Below, piece by piece: positions 11,359 through 21,192 of a stretch of DNA of 55,912 bases. Each line of letters starts with the position of its first letter. Positions within the stretch are counted from its first letter, which is position 1. Origin of the DNA: Perkinsus marinus ATCC 50983. Lineage: Eukaryota; Perkinsozoa; Perkinsida; Perkinsidae. The notes under the pieces are model-generated. The model was not told the DNA's origin. It ran no database searches and saw nothing but the letters and a program-made list of their open reading frames with translations. The stretch spans positions 91,281 through 147,192 of the forward strand of contig NW_003203663.1 in assembly GCF_000006405.1 (NCBI RefSeq), written 5' to 3'. A program made the position numbers and the translations under genes.

Positions 11359-13868
11359 TCACTACCCCTCTCTTCGGCAGTAGTGTACTCGTCCACAGCC
11401 TGAGCATCCTCATCATCGATATCAGAGTCGCTCTCATCGACCGCTAGCATGGCTAGCCTCTCGTTGTCATCAGCAGCAACAGCGCCACCGTCTTTCTTCC
11501 CTGTATCCTCAATATCCTGCCAGTTCAACAATGCCGACTAAATACGTCATACCACTCCACCAGTACCTCCTCCTCTTCCTCATCATCTTCGGATTCTACT
11601 CCAGCGGCCTCTTCCACAGCTTCTTCAGGCACCTGTGCTCAGCGAAATAACGAGCCACATTCTATCTTCTCTATTTTTGTCCAATCACGTCGAGCGGTAA
11701 CTTACCTCGTCTCTTTCTCCCCCCTCCTCATCGAAGGCAGCATCCTCATCTTCTTCTTCTTCTTCTTCTTCACCTTCCTCCTCCTCTCCCTCACCCACAT
11801 CTTCTTCTTCCTCTAGCGATTCTTCTACGCTAGGCTCATCGTTCAGCATTCTATTCTTTCTTTGCTCCTCCAATTTCTCGAGTCGTTTAGCATTCTCCAA
11901 AGCCACCTCTTCTGAACTCATCAACCTAAGGAGGAACTATCGGCATCTGCTACTGAGACATGCAGCAATGCGACCGAGTTTCGCCAGCAACGCGATACAG
12001 AATACGATACAAGATATAAGCAAGACAACGGAGACAGTGCCCGTCAGACGTCAATGCCAAAGCTTCCTCATTAGAAACTACACCGCTTCCTTTACAGACT
12101 AAACGCTCATGCCTGGACATTTCCCAGGACAAAAAAAATCCTCCTCTGCTTCGCTACCAGCAGCCGAGACAGCTACTCCTCGGAAGTGTTGGTTGATTCT
12201 TAGTCAGAGTACAGGAACGACTAGACTCACCTATCAGCAGCCTTGGCCGAATGGCCACCCTCCATCATCAACTGCTTGCTGATCATATCGAACTCATCCG
12301 GCCCCTCAGACGACAGAGCGTTGGCCGCCTTTATACCCTACGACGCAAACACTGTTAGTAACCGTCTTTGGGCGTTCAACCTCCCTCACCTCAATACTGT
12401 ACTTGTTGGGTCTGAACTTCAGGGAGGGTAAGATTCCCTTGTAGTGAGCATCTAAAGCATTGAGCTCTTCTTCCTGAAATTACAAGATAAACCTTATCTC
12501 GGCCAGTACGCCTCCTTTAAAGGGCTTATCCTGAGCACTACATGCTTCATCTTCTCCCTCTGTCTGTCCGCCTTGTATGCCTTAGCCTTAGCCATGATCT
12601 CCTGGTAGAGGTCCTGCTTGTTAGCATGCTTGCCGTGTTCAGTGGTCTTCATCAGCTGATCAGACAATCTGCTACAACACTCAGATGCCTACATCCCACC
12701 TCAGCCTCTATCTCCTTCTTGAGCTCCTCATCGTCATCCGAGTCGCTGAGTGGATCCCCGCGGAGCTCATCAGCCGTCATGGTCTTCACTGGTTTTCCAC
12801 CGTGTGTCAGCAGGTTATGCTACCACATTCAATATAACCAACCGATCCTAAGTGCATCCCTCGACATACCTCAACACCCTCAGCTGAACCCTCTCCTTCT
12901 TCCTCATCTTCCAACCCAAATGCTGCATTACGCTTCTTCTTGCTCTTCTCCTGTTGCCGGATTCGCTCCTTCCGGAAGCGTGCCGACGCCAACTCGTCCG
13001 CCGTCATGCCTCGGGCCTTCGCGTCTAATCGCCTGTCAAACCACACATTCATCATCACAATCAACATGGTGTGATTGATTGGAAGAACTCGTAGCTGTCA
13101 CTAAGTTATTCATGAAAGCAAACACGACCACTATGTCCGAGTGGGGTCGCTATGCCACAATGGGGCCACCATATCTGTGTGAGGCCGCTATGCCCGATTG
13201 AGGCCACTATGTCCGAGTGGGGCCGCTGTGCCAGAATGAGGCCACTATGTTCGGATGGGGCCGCTACGCCAGAATGGGGCCACTATGTCTGTGTGGGGCC
13301 GCTATGCCCGATTGGGGCCACTATGCCAACACAGGGCATCTCTGCCCGAGTGGTGCCACCATAACCGAGTCAGGCGTTTGTGTTTCACAAACACATATTC
13401 CTAGTCGCGTATATGAACCTGTCGTCCGTTGGCATAGCGGCCCCATTCCATCAATAGGTTGATGCATAGTACTGTGGTAAGCTACACAATCGCGAACAGA
13501 TAATATCATAGTTAAATCGCCATGAGGAGGCCCTGGACAAAATTACCTGTCCTTGAAGGAACCAGTCTTGCCAAGGGCTCGGAATTCCTTCAGCAACGAG
13601 TCCTTACGGGATGTCTTAGCGTAGGATTTACTCTCCGACATATTTCGACGCGATCCATGTTGCTGCGCCTGTGAACAGAGAGAACTTCCACGACATCGCA
13701 ATCCCTACACTGTCCGACACGCTTCAAACCAACCAATATTACCATTCCCAATACGGGCTTTCGAGCCGTCTTGTTGGCCCGCATGTCGAACTGATTGAAG
13801 CCTGAACCATCAGAGGGCCGTTGACGGTCTCGGCTCGACAGCTTGTTGGCCGTCTTCTTGGTCGGCAT
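9406..13868 (-). CDS. NOP14: NOP14 small-subunit processome protein, about 20 exons
   Basis: NOP14 is a nucleolar factor needed for 18S rRNA processing and 40S subunit maturation. Frame-consistent exons read on the minus strand give the family landmarks in order: N-terminus NQFDMRANKTARKPVLG; RKDSLLKEFRALGKTGSFKD; a basic stretch RFRKERIRQQEKSKKKRNAA; acidic TADELRGDPLSDSDDDEEL; PDEFDMISKQLMMEGG; EEVALENAKRLEKLEEQRKN; a long Glu/Asp tract; the central part (GLPFSVSCPQDGDAMEKLL, LIACHNTPDERSEPRQLR, HIVATVFQTTDIR, YEFLQPAKRYSPAFFQLAGR); and the C-terminal basic block (YDPDSAQSHIKG, KRQYKQERRGAKRQLTKDAS). Total about 850-900 residues, normal for the family. Most introns are 47-100 bases. Three hold repeats or are long (11.3, 12.1 and 13.3 kb). 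The last one or two junctions near 9.5 kb are uncertain. RLP24 lies 170 bp upstream on the same strand. Confidence 0.88.
11249..11366. repeat. (TAC)n microsatellite inside a NOP14 intron
   Basis: About 39 trinucleotide units, nearly pure. On the coding strand it reads TAG/AGT repeats and starts exactly at a GTAGTG donor. If read through, one frame would be poly-Ser, but the downstream NOP14 exon (GLPFSVSCPQDG) is in another frame, so the repeat is best placed in an intron. Confidence 0.8.
13129..13377. repeat. 19-bp minisatellite in the second NOP14 intron
   Basis: About 13 units of 19 bases, consensus ggccgctatgccngantgg. Units with ggccAct and ggccGct roughly alternate, giving a 38-base higher-order period. 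A single inverted copy lies at about 13429-13447. The open frames in it are products of the repeat and are not genes. Confidence 0.8.
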
Positions 13869-14038
13869 CGGCTTGAAGCTGTACCAACTGCACAACTCCA
13901 ACTGCGGCCCCTTCAATAGGCAAACTCAACCACCAATCATGCGATCGCCAGGAGAAACCTTCCAGTAGTAATGTGACGTGAAGCTAGTTGTGTTGTAAGT
14001 AGTGACGTATACGCAGCGGATGCGGCCTCCCTCTACAT

Positions 14039-14799
14039 CTAGTCCGAGTCGGTACCACCATCGACATCCATTCTCTGGACCTTCTCTGCTTGAGCCGGCA
14101 GAGCTCCTTCCTTGCGTTTGAGCTCCTCCCGACGCTTCATCTGGTCCAGCTTGGTAATCGGCTTCTTGAGGAGCTCGCCTAATCATGAATACGTGTTCAG
14201 TCCTAACCCCAACTCCCGCTTGACTACCCTGCTTCGCGATCTCCTTTTCGGCAAGGTGAATGCGGACCTTCCTCTGTGCAGCCAACCTGTTCTTCTGGAA
14301 CCTCTCCTTGCGTACCTAATACCAACGTTAATCTAGCACATCACCTACTATTGCTACCGTTCTGATGCGATCAACGATCTTCATCGCTCGGACTGTCTTC
14401 ACCCACAAGTCGCGATCGTATTTCACCTAGATATGGAAACATGACCCACCGTATACTCATTTATCCTACAGGAGTGTTCCTCTTCTTCTCGAAGTCGAAA
14501 GTAGAGTCAGTAGTCATCTCCTTACCATGGGCAGCCCTAGGAAACATATCTCTGCTGACCCACGGGGACTGATCGCTTTACCTGTATGCCTTGGTCCAGG
14601 CAGCCTTACGAGGGTTGTGCTTCCGCTTGAAGTGACGATGGCACTTCGATCGGCAGAAACGGAAGATCTGAATAGAAGGCGACTGGAGCACTCTGTCGCT
14701 TCTGCCTATCACGAGTACCTTGCCGTCATTCCGTACGAACATCACACCATGACCAGGATAGATATTACTACTGCAGTACCAGCACTTCTCGATACGCAT
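14039..14799 (-). CDS. RLP24: RLP24 (L24e-like 60S assembly factor), 6 exons, 176 aa
   Basis: Rlp24 rides on pre-60S particles and is later replaced by ribosomal protein L24. Exons on minus: 14799-14719, 14667-14582, 14536-14470, 14426-14358, 14315-14228, 14178-14039. All phases fit and sum to 177 codons. The L24e zinc-ribbon region is clear: [54 protein letters not shown]. The extension typical of Rlp24 rather than L24 follows: [40 protein letters not shown] and a Lys/Arg/Glu-rich helix. It ends in an acidic tail (DVDGGTDSD). Introns are 42-51 bases. It is divergent from the E2 gene at 15181 and tandem with NOP14, another ribosome-biogenesis gene. Confidence 0.95.
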
Positions 14800-15180
14800 A
14801 CTACTGAAATTTACAGGGAGCCAACTGAGAATCCGGCAAGTCGATACGGAGCCTCGAGAAAGGTGCAAGAGTATTCGTGCACATCAAGCAATAGCATCCA
14901 CTGCGGGAGGGCTAAAGAGGTTGCGAGGAGCAATTATGAGCGGCCACAATTCGCCTCCCCGTCTACAACTTGGGAGAGCTCGGGCGAGCGCGGGTGTCTT
15001 CGACGGAGCGAAGTGTGTCCGATTCCACGTTTTTGTGGGAGTGAATTATACGCTCCGGTACTGAGTGTACTGGTAACCTGTTATCTCTACGGTCCGTTCA
15101 TCTTCCTAAATGCTGACAAGTGCGGAATATATATTCTTCGTTGTGTACGACAATTCGTCTATAATAGTTCTTCCTAAAGT

Positions 15181-15840
15181 ATGTCAACCGTCGCGCGTCG
15201 GCGACTGATTCGAGATCTCAAGAAGCTTCAACAGGACCCACCTAGCGGCGTTAGTGCGGCTCCAGCCACGGACGATATCATGAGGTGGACTGCGGTCATG
15301 TTCGGGCCAGAAGATACGCCATGGGAGGGAGGTAGGACGAAAGAGCGCAATGGTTGGGGACACCGTGTCACACTGGAAGGTACCTTCCAACTCGAAGTCA
15401 CGTTTAGTGAGGAATTCCCGACCAAACCTCCTCGAGTGCGGTTTCTCAACCCCATGTTCCATCCTAATATCTACACGAATGGCGAGATATGTCTCGACAT
15501 ACTCCAGAACCAGGTATGAATCTTCATCGCTGAGAAAAAGATACGCTAGTCGAGAGAGGACTTTGTGCTTATCAGTGGTCTCCTATATACGACATAGCCG
15601 CCATTCTAACGTCTATACAGTCATTGCTATGTGATCCCAATCCTAACAGTCCAGCGAATAGCGAAGCAGCTAGATTATGGAGCGAGAACCGGAGAGAGTA
15701 ATATCATATCGCCTTCCATTCTCTAGCCTAGTAGTCCTACTGTGCGCAGGTATAATCTCAAGGTAGTGCAGTGTGTTGAAGACTCCTGGGCAGTTGCCGA
15801 TGAATTGACGAAGGATATGAGTGACATTGATGAGGAGTAA
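15181..15840 (+). CDS. RAD6/UBE2A-type ubiquitin-conjugating enzyme, 4 exons, 165 aa
   Basis: E2 enzyme that carries ubiquitin on a cysteine; the RAD6 group acts in post-replication repair and histone H2B ubiquitination. Exons 15181-15331, 15380-15513, 15576-15697 and 15750-15840 join in phase to 166 codons. Landmarks: [40 protein letters not shown] (across the first intron), the HPN motif in MFHPNIY, the catalytic Cys in [28 protein letters not shown] and [11 protein letters not shown]. After the UBC fold comes an acidic tail ([13 protein letters not shown]), as in yeast Rad6 and unlike animal UBE2A/B. The 382-bp gap to RLP24 must hold both divergent promoters. Confidence 0.93.
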
Positions 15841-15972
15841 TAGAGGTAATGGTTTGAATGCATAACAATAAGTGTACAATTTGTTTCCAACTATACTTGT
15901 GCTTTCCCTATCAACTATCTCGTGTTGGCCTATGGGTTGGTCAACTGCTTTTTCAAGGCAGTTAACTTTAAT

Positions 15973-16641
15973 ATGTCGTCATACTGGGCTGTTCGTAAGT
16001 CTTCCTCTCCAGCGAGTCCTCAGCATCTTAGAGAACGCTTTCGTGAGATGCCCAAGAACAGTCACATTTACTCATCCTCCAATTTGAGACGTTTGGTAGC
16101 CTCCCTTCCTCATCCGTTCGCCGCGCGAGGGGCACTTGTGAATTTTTTCAGATTCGTGTTCCTATCGCTCCCGATTATGATGAAGCTTGTAACACTCTTG
16201 CCACACATCCCGAGGATCAGCCTGAGTGAGTCCCTTGATCAGTCCAACCTGTCAGTAGGAATTATCCCTCAGATTTGGCAATCGGAGAAAGGTGAGGACC
16301 GAGGAGGTCACCTATGGAACCCCAACTGGTCACAAGAGCCTTCGTTTGGACTTCCTCCAAAGCCATGAGGAATCCGACGGCTCCTCTGTGGCATCAAGTA
16401 AGCTGAGGTGTGGTATTAGTAGGGGTAGAATCATTCCTCGAACAGGCTAACGAGTCGGGTAGTTACTTATCGATATTAGTGGGCATGTGCTCCCACAAGC
16501 CATCCAAGTTTTTAGTGATAATGTAAGTAGCGTTCTCGCTCTCACATGCTACCGGTTCTCTTCTCGAACATTGTTCGTGTATTTCCCAGGTTCCCATTTC
16601 GCTACCGTTTTATTGATTTTGAGGAGCCTCCTTTTGATTAA
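15973..16641 (+). CDS. Unknown 152-residue protein, 6 exons
   Basis: Six exons (15973-15994, 16013-16095, 16152-16225, 16273-16397, 16420-16522, 16590-16641) with GT-AG borders join in one frame of 153 codons including the stop. It starts MSSYWAVPSPQHLRERFREM and ends RYRFIDFEEPPFD. It is hydrophilic, with no signal peptide or membrane segment, and the family is not recognised. Consistent phases across six exons make a real gene likely. The stop TAA lies one base before a good GTGAGC donor, and the phase there matches the next coding exon at 16748, so this may instead be the first part of the following gene. Confidence 0.55.
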
Positions 16642-16747
16642 GGTGAGCTCTGAAGAGTCTATAAATAGCTGTCCCAGGATTCGAACCTGGGTCGTTCCTA
16701 TGATAGTGTCCTGTAGCCATACTTACTGCTTGTTCCACCTTATTAGC

Positions 16748-18869
16748 CTATCATTTCTGAGATGAGCTGCTGTCCACGGAGCCGTCTCTCCTTGATGCAG
16801 CCTATACAGATCAGCTCATCTCCTCCAAAGAGCGCCTCACCGTTTTTCTGACCCAACAGGGAACCGTTGGTCCGGCGACGCTCCGCGGTACCAAATTATT
16901 TTGATCAACTGTGCTCACCGACAACTTGAACTTGTCATCTCACGGAGATCCAGTTCTGGTCGTTCTCGCCTACGCGGTGATGCCTTGATGCGGTTAGCAC
17001 ATGGCAAGCGGCGACGGCTCTTTTTCTGGTGCTACTGCTCTGGCCTTATAGTTTATGGTATTTTTTGTCCATCGGCGTTGCAGTCCTCAGCCGCCCACAG
17101 TTGATAAGATGTTTAATAGTGTTTCTCTTGGCTCGTTCGGGACTTGGATTCTCGTCAATCATTCGTCTAGAGATGTCGGGCTATTGGAGTGGGGTGGATC
17201 CACTTGATAGTGTGTTGATGCTGATACTGTCAGTTCAATCTTCAATGGAGGGGAAGTTCAACAAGAATGAACGGGAAGTAGCCAGTAGCGCTTGCTCGTC
17301 CGCTTCCAGACTGAATTCGTGGGAGGATCTTTCTGAAGTGAGCGGAGAGCGTGGGGCTCCTTTCTGTGCAGTACCGCAAACGTACCTCTTGGAGTGTCGC
17401 GATTTCATAGAGATGATACAGCATCAGTGATAGTGCCCGTACGTGGCAGGAAACTGAGCCGAAATCCCTCCGCCGATCTCAGTCAGCCCGAGCATCACAG
17501 TCGAGCCCCAGCAAGGCTGGAGAAAGTAGATTCATGTAGGCTATATATGTTACTGAGTCGAACAGAGGCCAACTTGGTCACCTCAGGCTACCTGATCGGC
17601 CCGTGAAGACTGCCTCTGTTACCACTATCCCATCACTCACCGACATTCGTATCAGAATAACTGAAAAAGCGGAGGTGTCGACTGATCCTGCGCAGGAAGC
17701 TGTGAGCGACTACTGGTTATTGTGTAGAGCTCCATTGACTGTTGTTCAGGATGTTCATAATGCAGAGCTCTGTGCTAGACTGAAGCGTGTGGAGGATAGA
17801 GTAGAGAGGATCCGATCGAGTCTAGGGAAGTCGGCCGAGTGAGTACTGTCATCGTTGACTGCTTTTATAGTGTGGAATACAGAGTCCGTGATACGAAGAT
17901 GGGTGGGCACGGGATAGCTAAACCCTTCAAGCTCTGTAACAGAAGATTGATACCGGAAGGGAGTCGACCTTCATCACCACCTGGAAGATCCCGAGCCCAT
18001 CCTGTTGATGGCGATCATCGGGAGCCTTCACTGGTGCAGACTCCCGTGCGTCTGATATCACCCGATTCACTAGAGGCAGGGTCTAAGCAAGTAGAACAGC
18101 TCAGTCATGGGGCAATGTTCTGTACGTGGTAGTCTTTCAGGTGGGACCAGATTCTGGATCAGTCGGCTCGGTTGTGAAGGCATCGAGTGCAATAGAACGA
18201 TGTGTGGATAGGCTCTGTTCGAAGCGGATGCGGGATTATGCTGATCTGAAGACCATGTCCCCCGAGTGTCGCAAGGTGAGCACTCATCAGGGTACGTACT
18301 CATTGTGAGTACTACTACTGCTGAATCAGGCAACGCTACGGCTTTTTGAAGGGATGTCCGTCGATTTGGACAACTTACGGCGACAGATCAGGTTGGTCGG
18401 TCTTCTCATCACGCTATACACTGTTCGCTTAAATGCACATCTCAGACAAGAGCTGGCCCGTCTGCGTGGCGATGAACTAGATAAGGACCAACTTCTTCGC
18501 CTTCCCGAACGCCCGGCTACCAATCGAGCTCTTGAAAAACCGATCAGATTGGTAGCTCCGGCCAAGGTGGGTTTTGGTGGCGTATTGTGCATCTCTGTAC
18601 TTGGAGAATCTGTTCAGAAAGTAGCTCGGTCCTCTCCCCAACCGTCTCCGGCAGTGGTGGGCCCGTCACCGACCCTGTCACCAACGTGTCACCACATGAT
18701 GCCTGATCGGCCGAAGAAGAAAGGACGTGATGCAAACCCTGTCACGAAGTGTGCTGTACAGTCCCAGTCGAGGCCACTCTGGACTAACAGAGCTCCCGAG
18801 CCGGACGATAGTGTACTGCTGCCAAATCGCCTCACGCCGCAACAGCAAGTGAGGCTACAACATGAATAG
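16748..18869 (+). CDS. Unknown multi-exon protein, 5' end uncertain
   Basis: A series of plus-strand coding segments separated by short introns: TEPSLLDAAYTDQLISSKER (from 16748), VDKMFNSVSLGSFGTWILVN (about 17.1 kb), MEGKFNKNEREVASSACSSA (about 17.25 kb), ELCARLKRVEDRVERIRSSL (about 17.77 kb), a Ser/Pro-rich part near 18.0 kb, and VDLDNLRRQIRLVGLLITLY near 18.36 kb. It ends at the stop at 18867-18869 after a Pro/Arg-rich tail. Parts look helical and possibly coiled-coil. No family was recognised. Exon borders are only partly worked out, and the first exon was not found, or is the gene at 15973-16641. Confidence 0.5.
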
Positions 18870-19503
18870 GGGGGGACGTGCTTGTCATTTCATGTGTGCT
18901 GTGCGATTCATGATGAATGGGGTTTGCAAACTTCGTGGAAAAGTCTAAGACGTTGTATATTGTTGGTGATGTATCTTTCGGAACTGGAACCCCAAATTTT
19001 TGTCCCCTATGCCACGGAGATTAAACATAAGGATTTTGAGATTCCCGATTTTCGGAACATGGTTGTGAGGAGAGCCTACCGAATGGCGTAGTCGTATTGA
19101 ATATGATGGTTGATCACCGACGTTGGAGCTGTCCTTTCAGATGGTGTTGTCGCCTTATTCCAGAGGTAGGAGGAGCATCCATTGCCGGTGTAAGGACGAA
19201 GAGCCTTGAAGACGCCTTTGCATGCATGTCCATTAGCATTGATGTGTTACTAAAATGTACACGTTGTTGTTCACTTATCTAGCGAGGTCGAGTTAACGTG
19301 CATTCCGACTGATTATATCTACCATCGCAGGGTGGGGGAGAAATCATAGACGGGCATTTTCCACGGATGTAATATTCACAACACAAAGGGGTTGTAATGA
19401 CGTCTGTTACTGCACGCTTACCATCCAGCCTATCATGAGTTGAGTGGTGGTGATACATCTCAGCTATGGTGACTCGCTCCTTCTCGTTGTTGGTTCGGCC
19501 TCC
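18870..19503. other. Intergenic region
   Basis: About 630 bases with short open frames only. It should contain the upstream region of the redoxin gene at 19504. Nothing else was recognised. Confidence 0.4.
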
Positions 19504-20187
19504 ATGTCCGCATTAGCTGGAAAGACTCTGCTCACTCAAGACGGTACCGAAGTGAAGGCTGACGATGTATTTTCCCAGAAGGATAAAATTGCTCTGTATG
19601 CGGTACTTACTATCACTACAGTTTTCAATCGAGGGGGCTCAGATACTTTTCGGCACACTGGTGCCCCCCTTGCCGCAAGTTCACTCCTATCCTCAAGGAG
19701 TTCTATGAAGTCAGTGCTTGTTGCTTTTAGGTCGGCATAGGTGTATGTCATTCCAGGATGTGAAGGAAGAGGATGAGGACAAGTTGGAGATCATCTTTGT
19801 ATCCAGCGACAAGTCAGAAGAGGAGCAGGTCGGCTTTAGAATCTTCGCTGCGGTTTTTCTTCATACTGCGCACTGTGATAGGTTGAGTACCACAAGCAGG
19901 ATCACGGCGAGTGGCTGAGAGTGCCATATGGGGACGTTGAGACGAGAGACGCTCTGAAGAAGGAGTTTGGAGTGTGCGCGGGGATAGAAAAAGAGAACCT
20001 TGGCATCATCAACAATCACAAATCTGGAATACCATGTCTAGTTGTACGCCGAAATGCCGGAGTTGTCGATGCTGCTACTGGGGGCGTGGCTCAGGTTCTT
20101 GATGAGGACAAGCAAGGCGTGAAGGTCTTTGATGGTGTAAATGACGTGAAGAACATGGGCCCAATAGCCGTCGATATGAAGTGGTGA
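19504..20187 (+). CDS. Nucleoredoxin/tryparedoxin-like protein, 4 exons, 178 aa
   Basis: Thioredoxin-fold disulfide reductase. Exons 19504-19595, 19643-19709, 19757-19828 and 19882-20187 join to 179 codons with all phases fitting. The active site WCPPC lies in [20 protein letters not shown], with the tryparedoxin/nucleoredoxin-type FTP following. Next come [25 protein letters not shown] and the cis-Pro segment SGIPCLVV. The start at 19504 gives [14 protein letters not shown], which fits the family N-terminus; the frame is open further upstream. No signal peptide, so probably cytosolic or nuclear. The first intron uses the donor GTATGC, which restores the conserved ALYFSAHW junction. Confidence 0.9.
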
Positions 20188-21192
20188 TTATGATTACACT
20201 ATTAATGCATGCAGCGGGGTTCACCTGTTCTTCTTGTTGTTGTCACAGTGGGGTAAGGAGAGCATCGATAGCTACTTGCCCTATAACAGGTATAGGTCGC
20301 AGTGGTAGTTGTAACATATTGCTCACCTGAATGCAATCTCGCTCGGCTCGAATAGTAGTAGTTGAAGTATAAGTCCTCATGCATAATGTCATTCGAACTC
20401 TCGGTGCTCACCTCTTCATTTACGGTCACCACAGCTGCGGCTTTCCCACCATTACAGAGGCTTGAGGTACCGGCAGGGCGGAACTTCTCCCATTGGACTG
20501 CGATTTGAACAAATTATGGTACCCGCGATCTACAGAGAGAATTTACTTTTCCGGTATGATTCCCTGTTCGTACTCAAATTGACTCGGGATTTGTTCGGGG
20601 ACCTACTATTGCATGCTCATGCAAATTTATATCCTCCAATGATGTCGGCGGTGCCATGATGAACACTAGCTGCATCATTGCGAGTGCCATAATTGGCTGT
20701 ATGCCACTAGAGCAAGCTAGAGGCGGATCGAGTCTGTTGAAACCCGATATAGGGGTTCGCTTGTGTATCCACAGATTGCGGGAGCATCATAATGCTCAAC
20801 GCAAGTGGTGATCCCAGCGAGGCTGGGCGCGCGCGGACGCTAAAAGCGGAGCGATGCACGTGGATGGTCCCGATTATTAGACTGCCGTGAGCACCATATT
20901 CACATATCCTCATGTGCATGGTCAGCAGCGCTATTGCATCCGCGTTGTTTTTTTCTACAGAAATCCTCAGTGTTGGTGCTGTTGTGCCTTACCTTGGACA
21001 TTTGACCTGCCAACACTCTCAGTGGTAGCACACTTTCAGTATCGCTCAGGTTGACGTGTTTATGCTCGAAGGACTACCATACACCACCGATGTCTTGGGA
21101 GAGCTCTGAGTGAGGTTGCGTTGAACCCCAGCTGTTCTTCTGCAGTTTCTGTTCCTGTATTGTTCTTTGTCGTAACTGGTCCAATTATATAT
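20188..21192. other. Intergenic region, about 1 kb
   Basis: No gene could be supported. Several frames of 60-76 codons exist on both strands without recognisable similarity. The channel frame starting at 21193 is open upstream to about 21121 but has no earlier ATG in that stretch. Confidence 0.4.

Noticed and set aside
11034-11531. 165-codon frame with a long Ser run
   Set aside because: The Ser run is the TAG microsatellite. The conserved NOP14 sequence downstream is in another frame, so the repeat is intronic and the frame is a composite.
13152-13462. Repetitive plus frames (Gly/Trp/Cys-rich)
   Set aside because: They are translations of the 19-bp minisatellite within a NOP14 intron.
14527-15177. 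216-codon plus-strand open frame
   Set aside because: It overlaps the well-supported RLP24 exons on the opposite strand, and its sequence is not similar to anything; a shadow frame plus intergenic DNA.
16673-16691. tRNA T-arm-like sequence on the minus strand (six-pair stem, TTCGAAT loop)
   Set aside because: No 5' acceptor strand complementary to the following GACAGCT, no D arm and no anticodon arm could be fitted, even allowing an intron. At best a tRNA relic.
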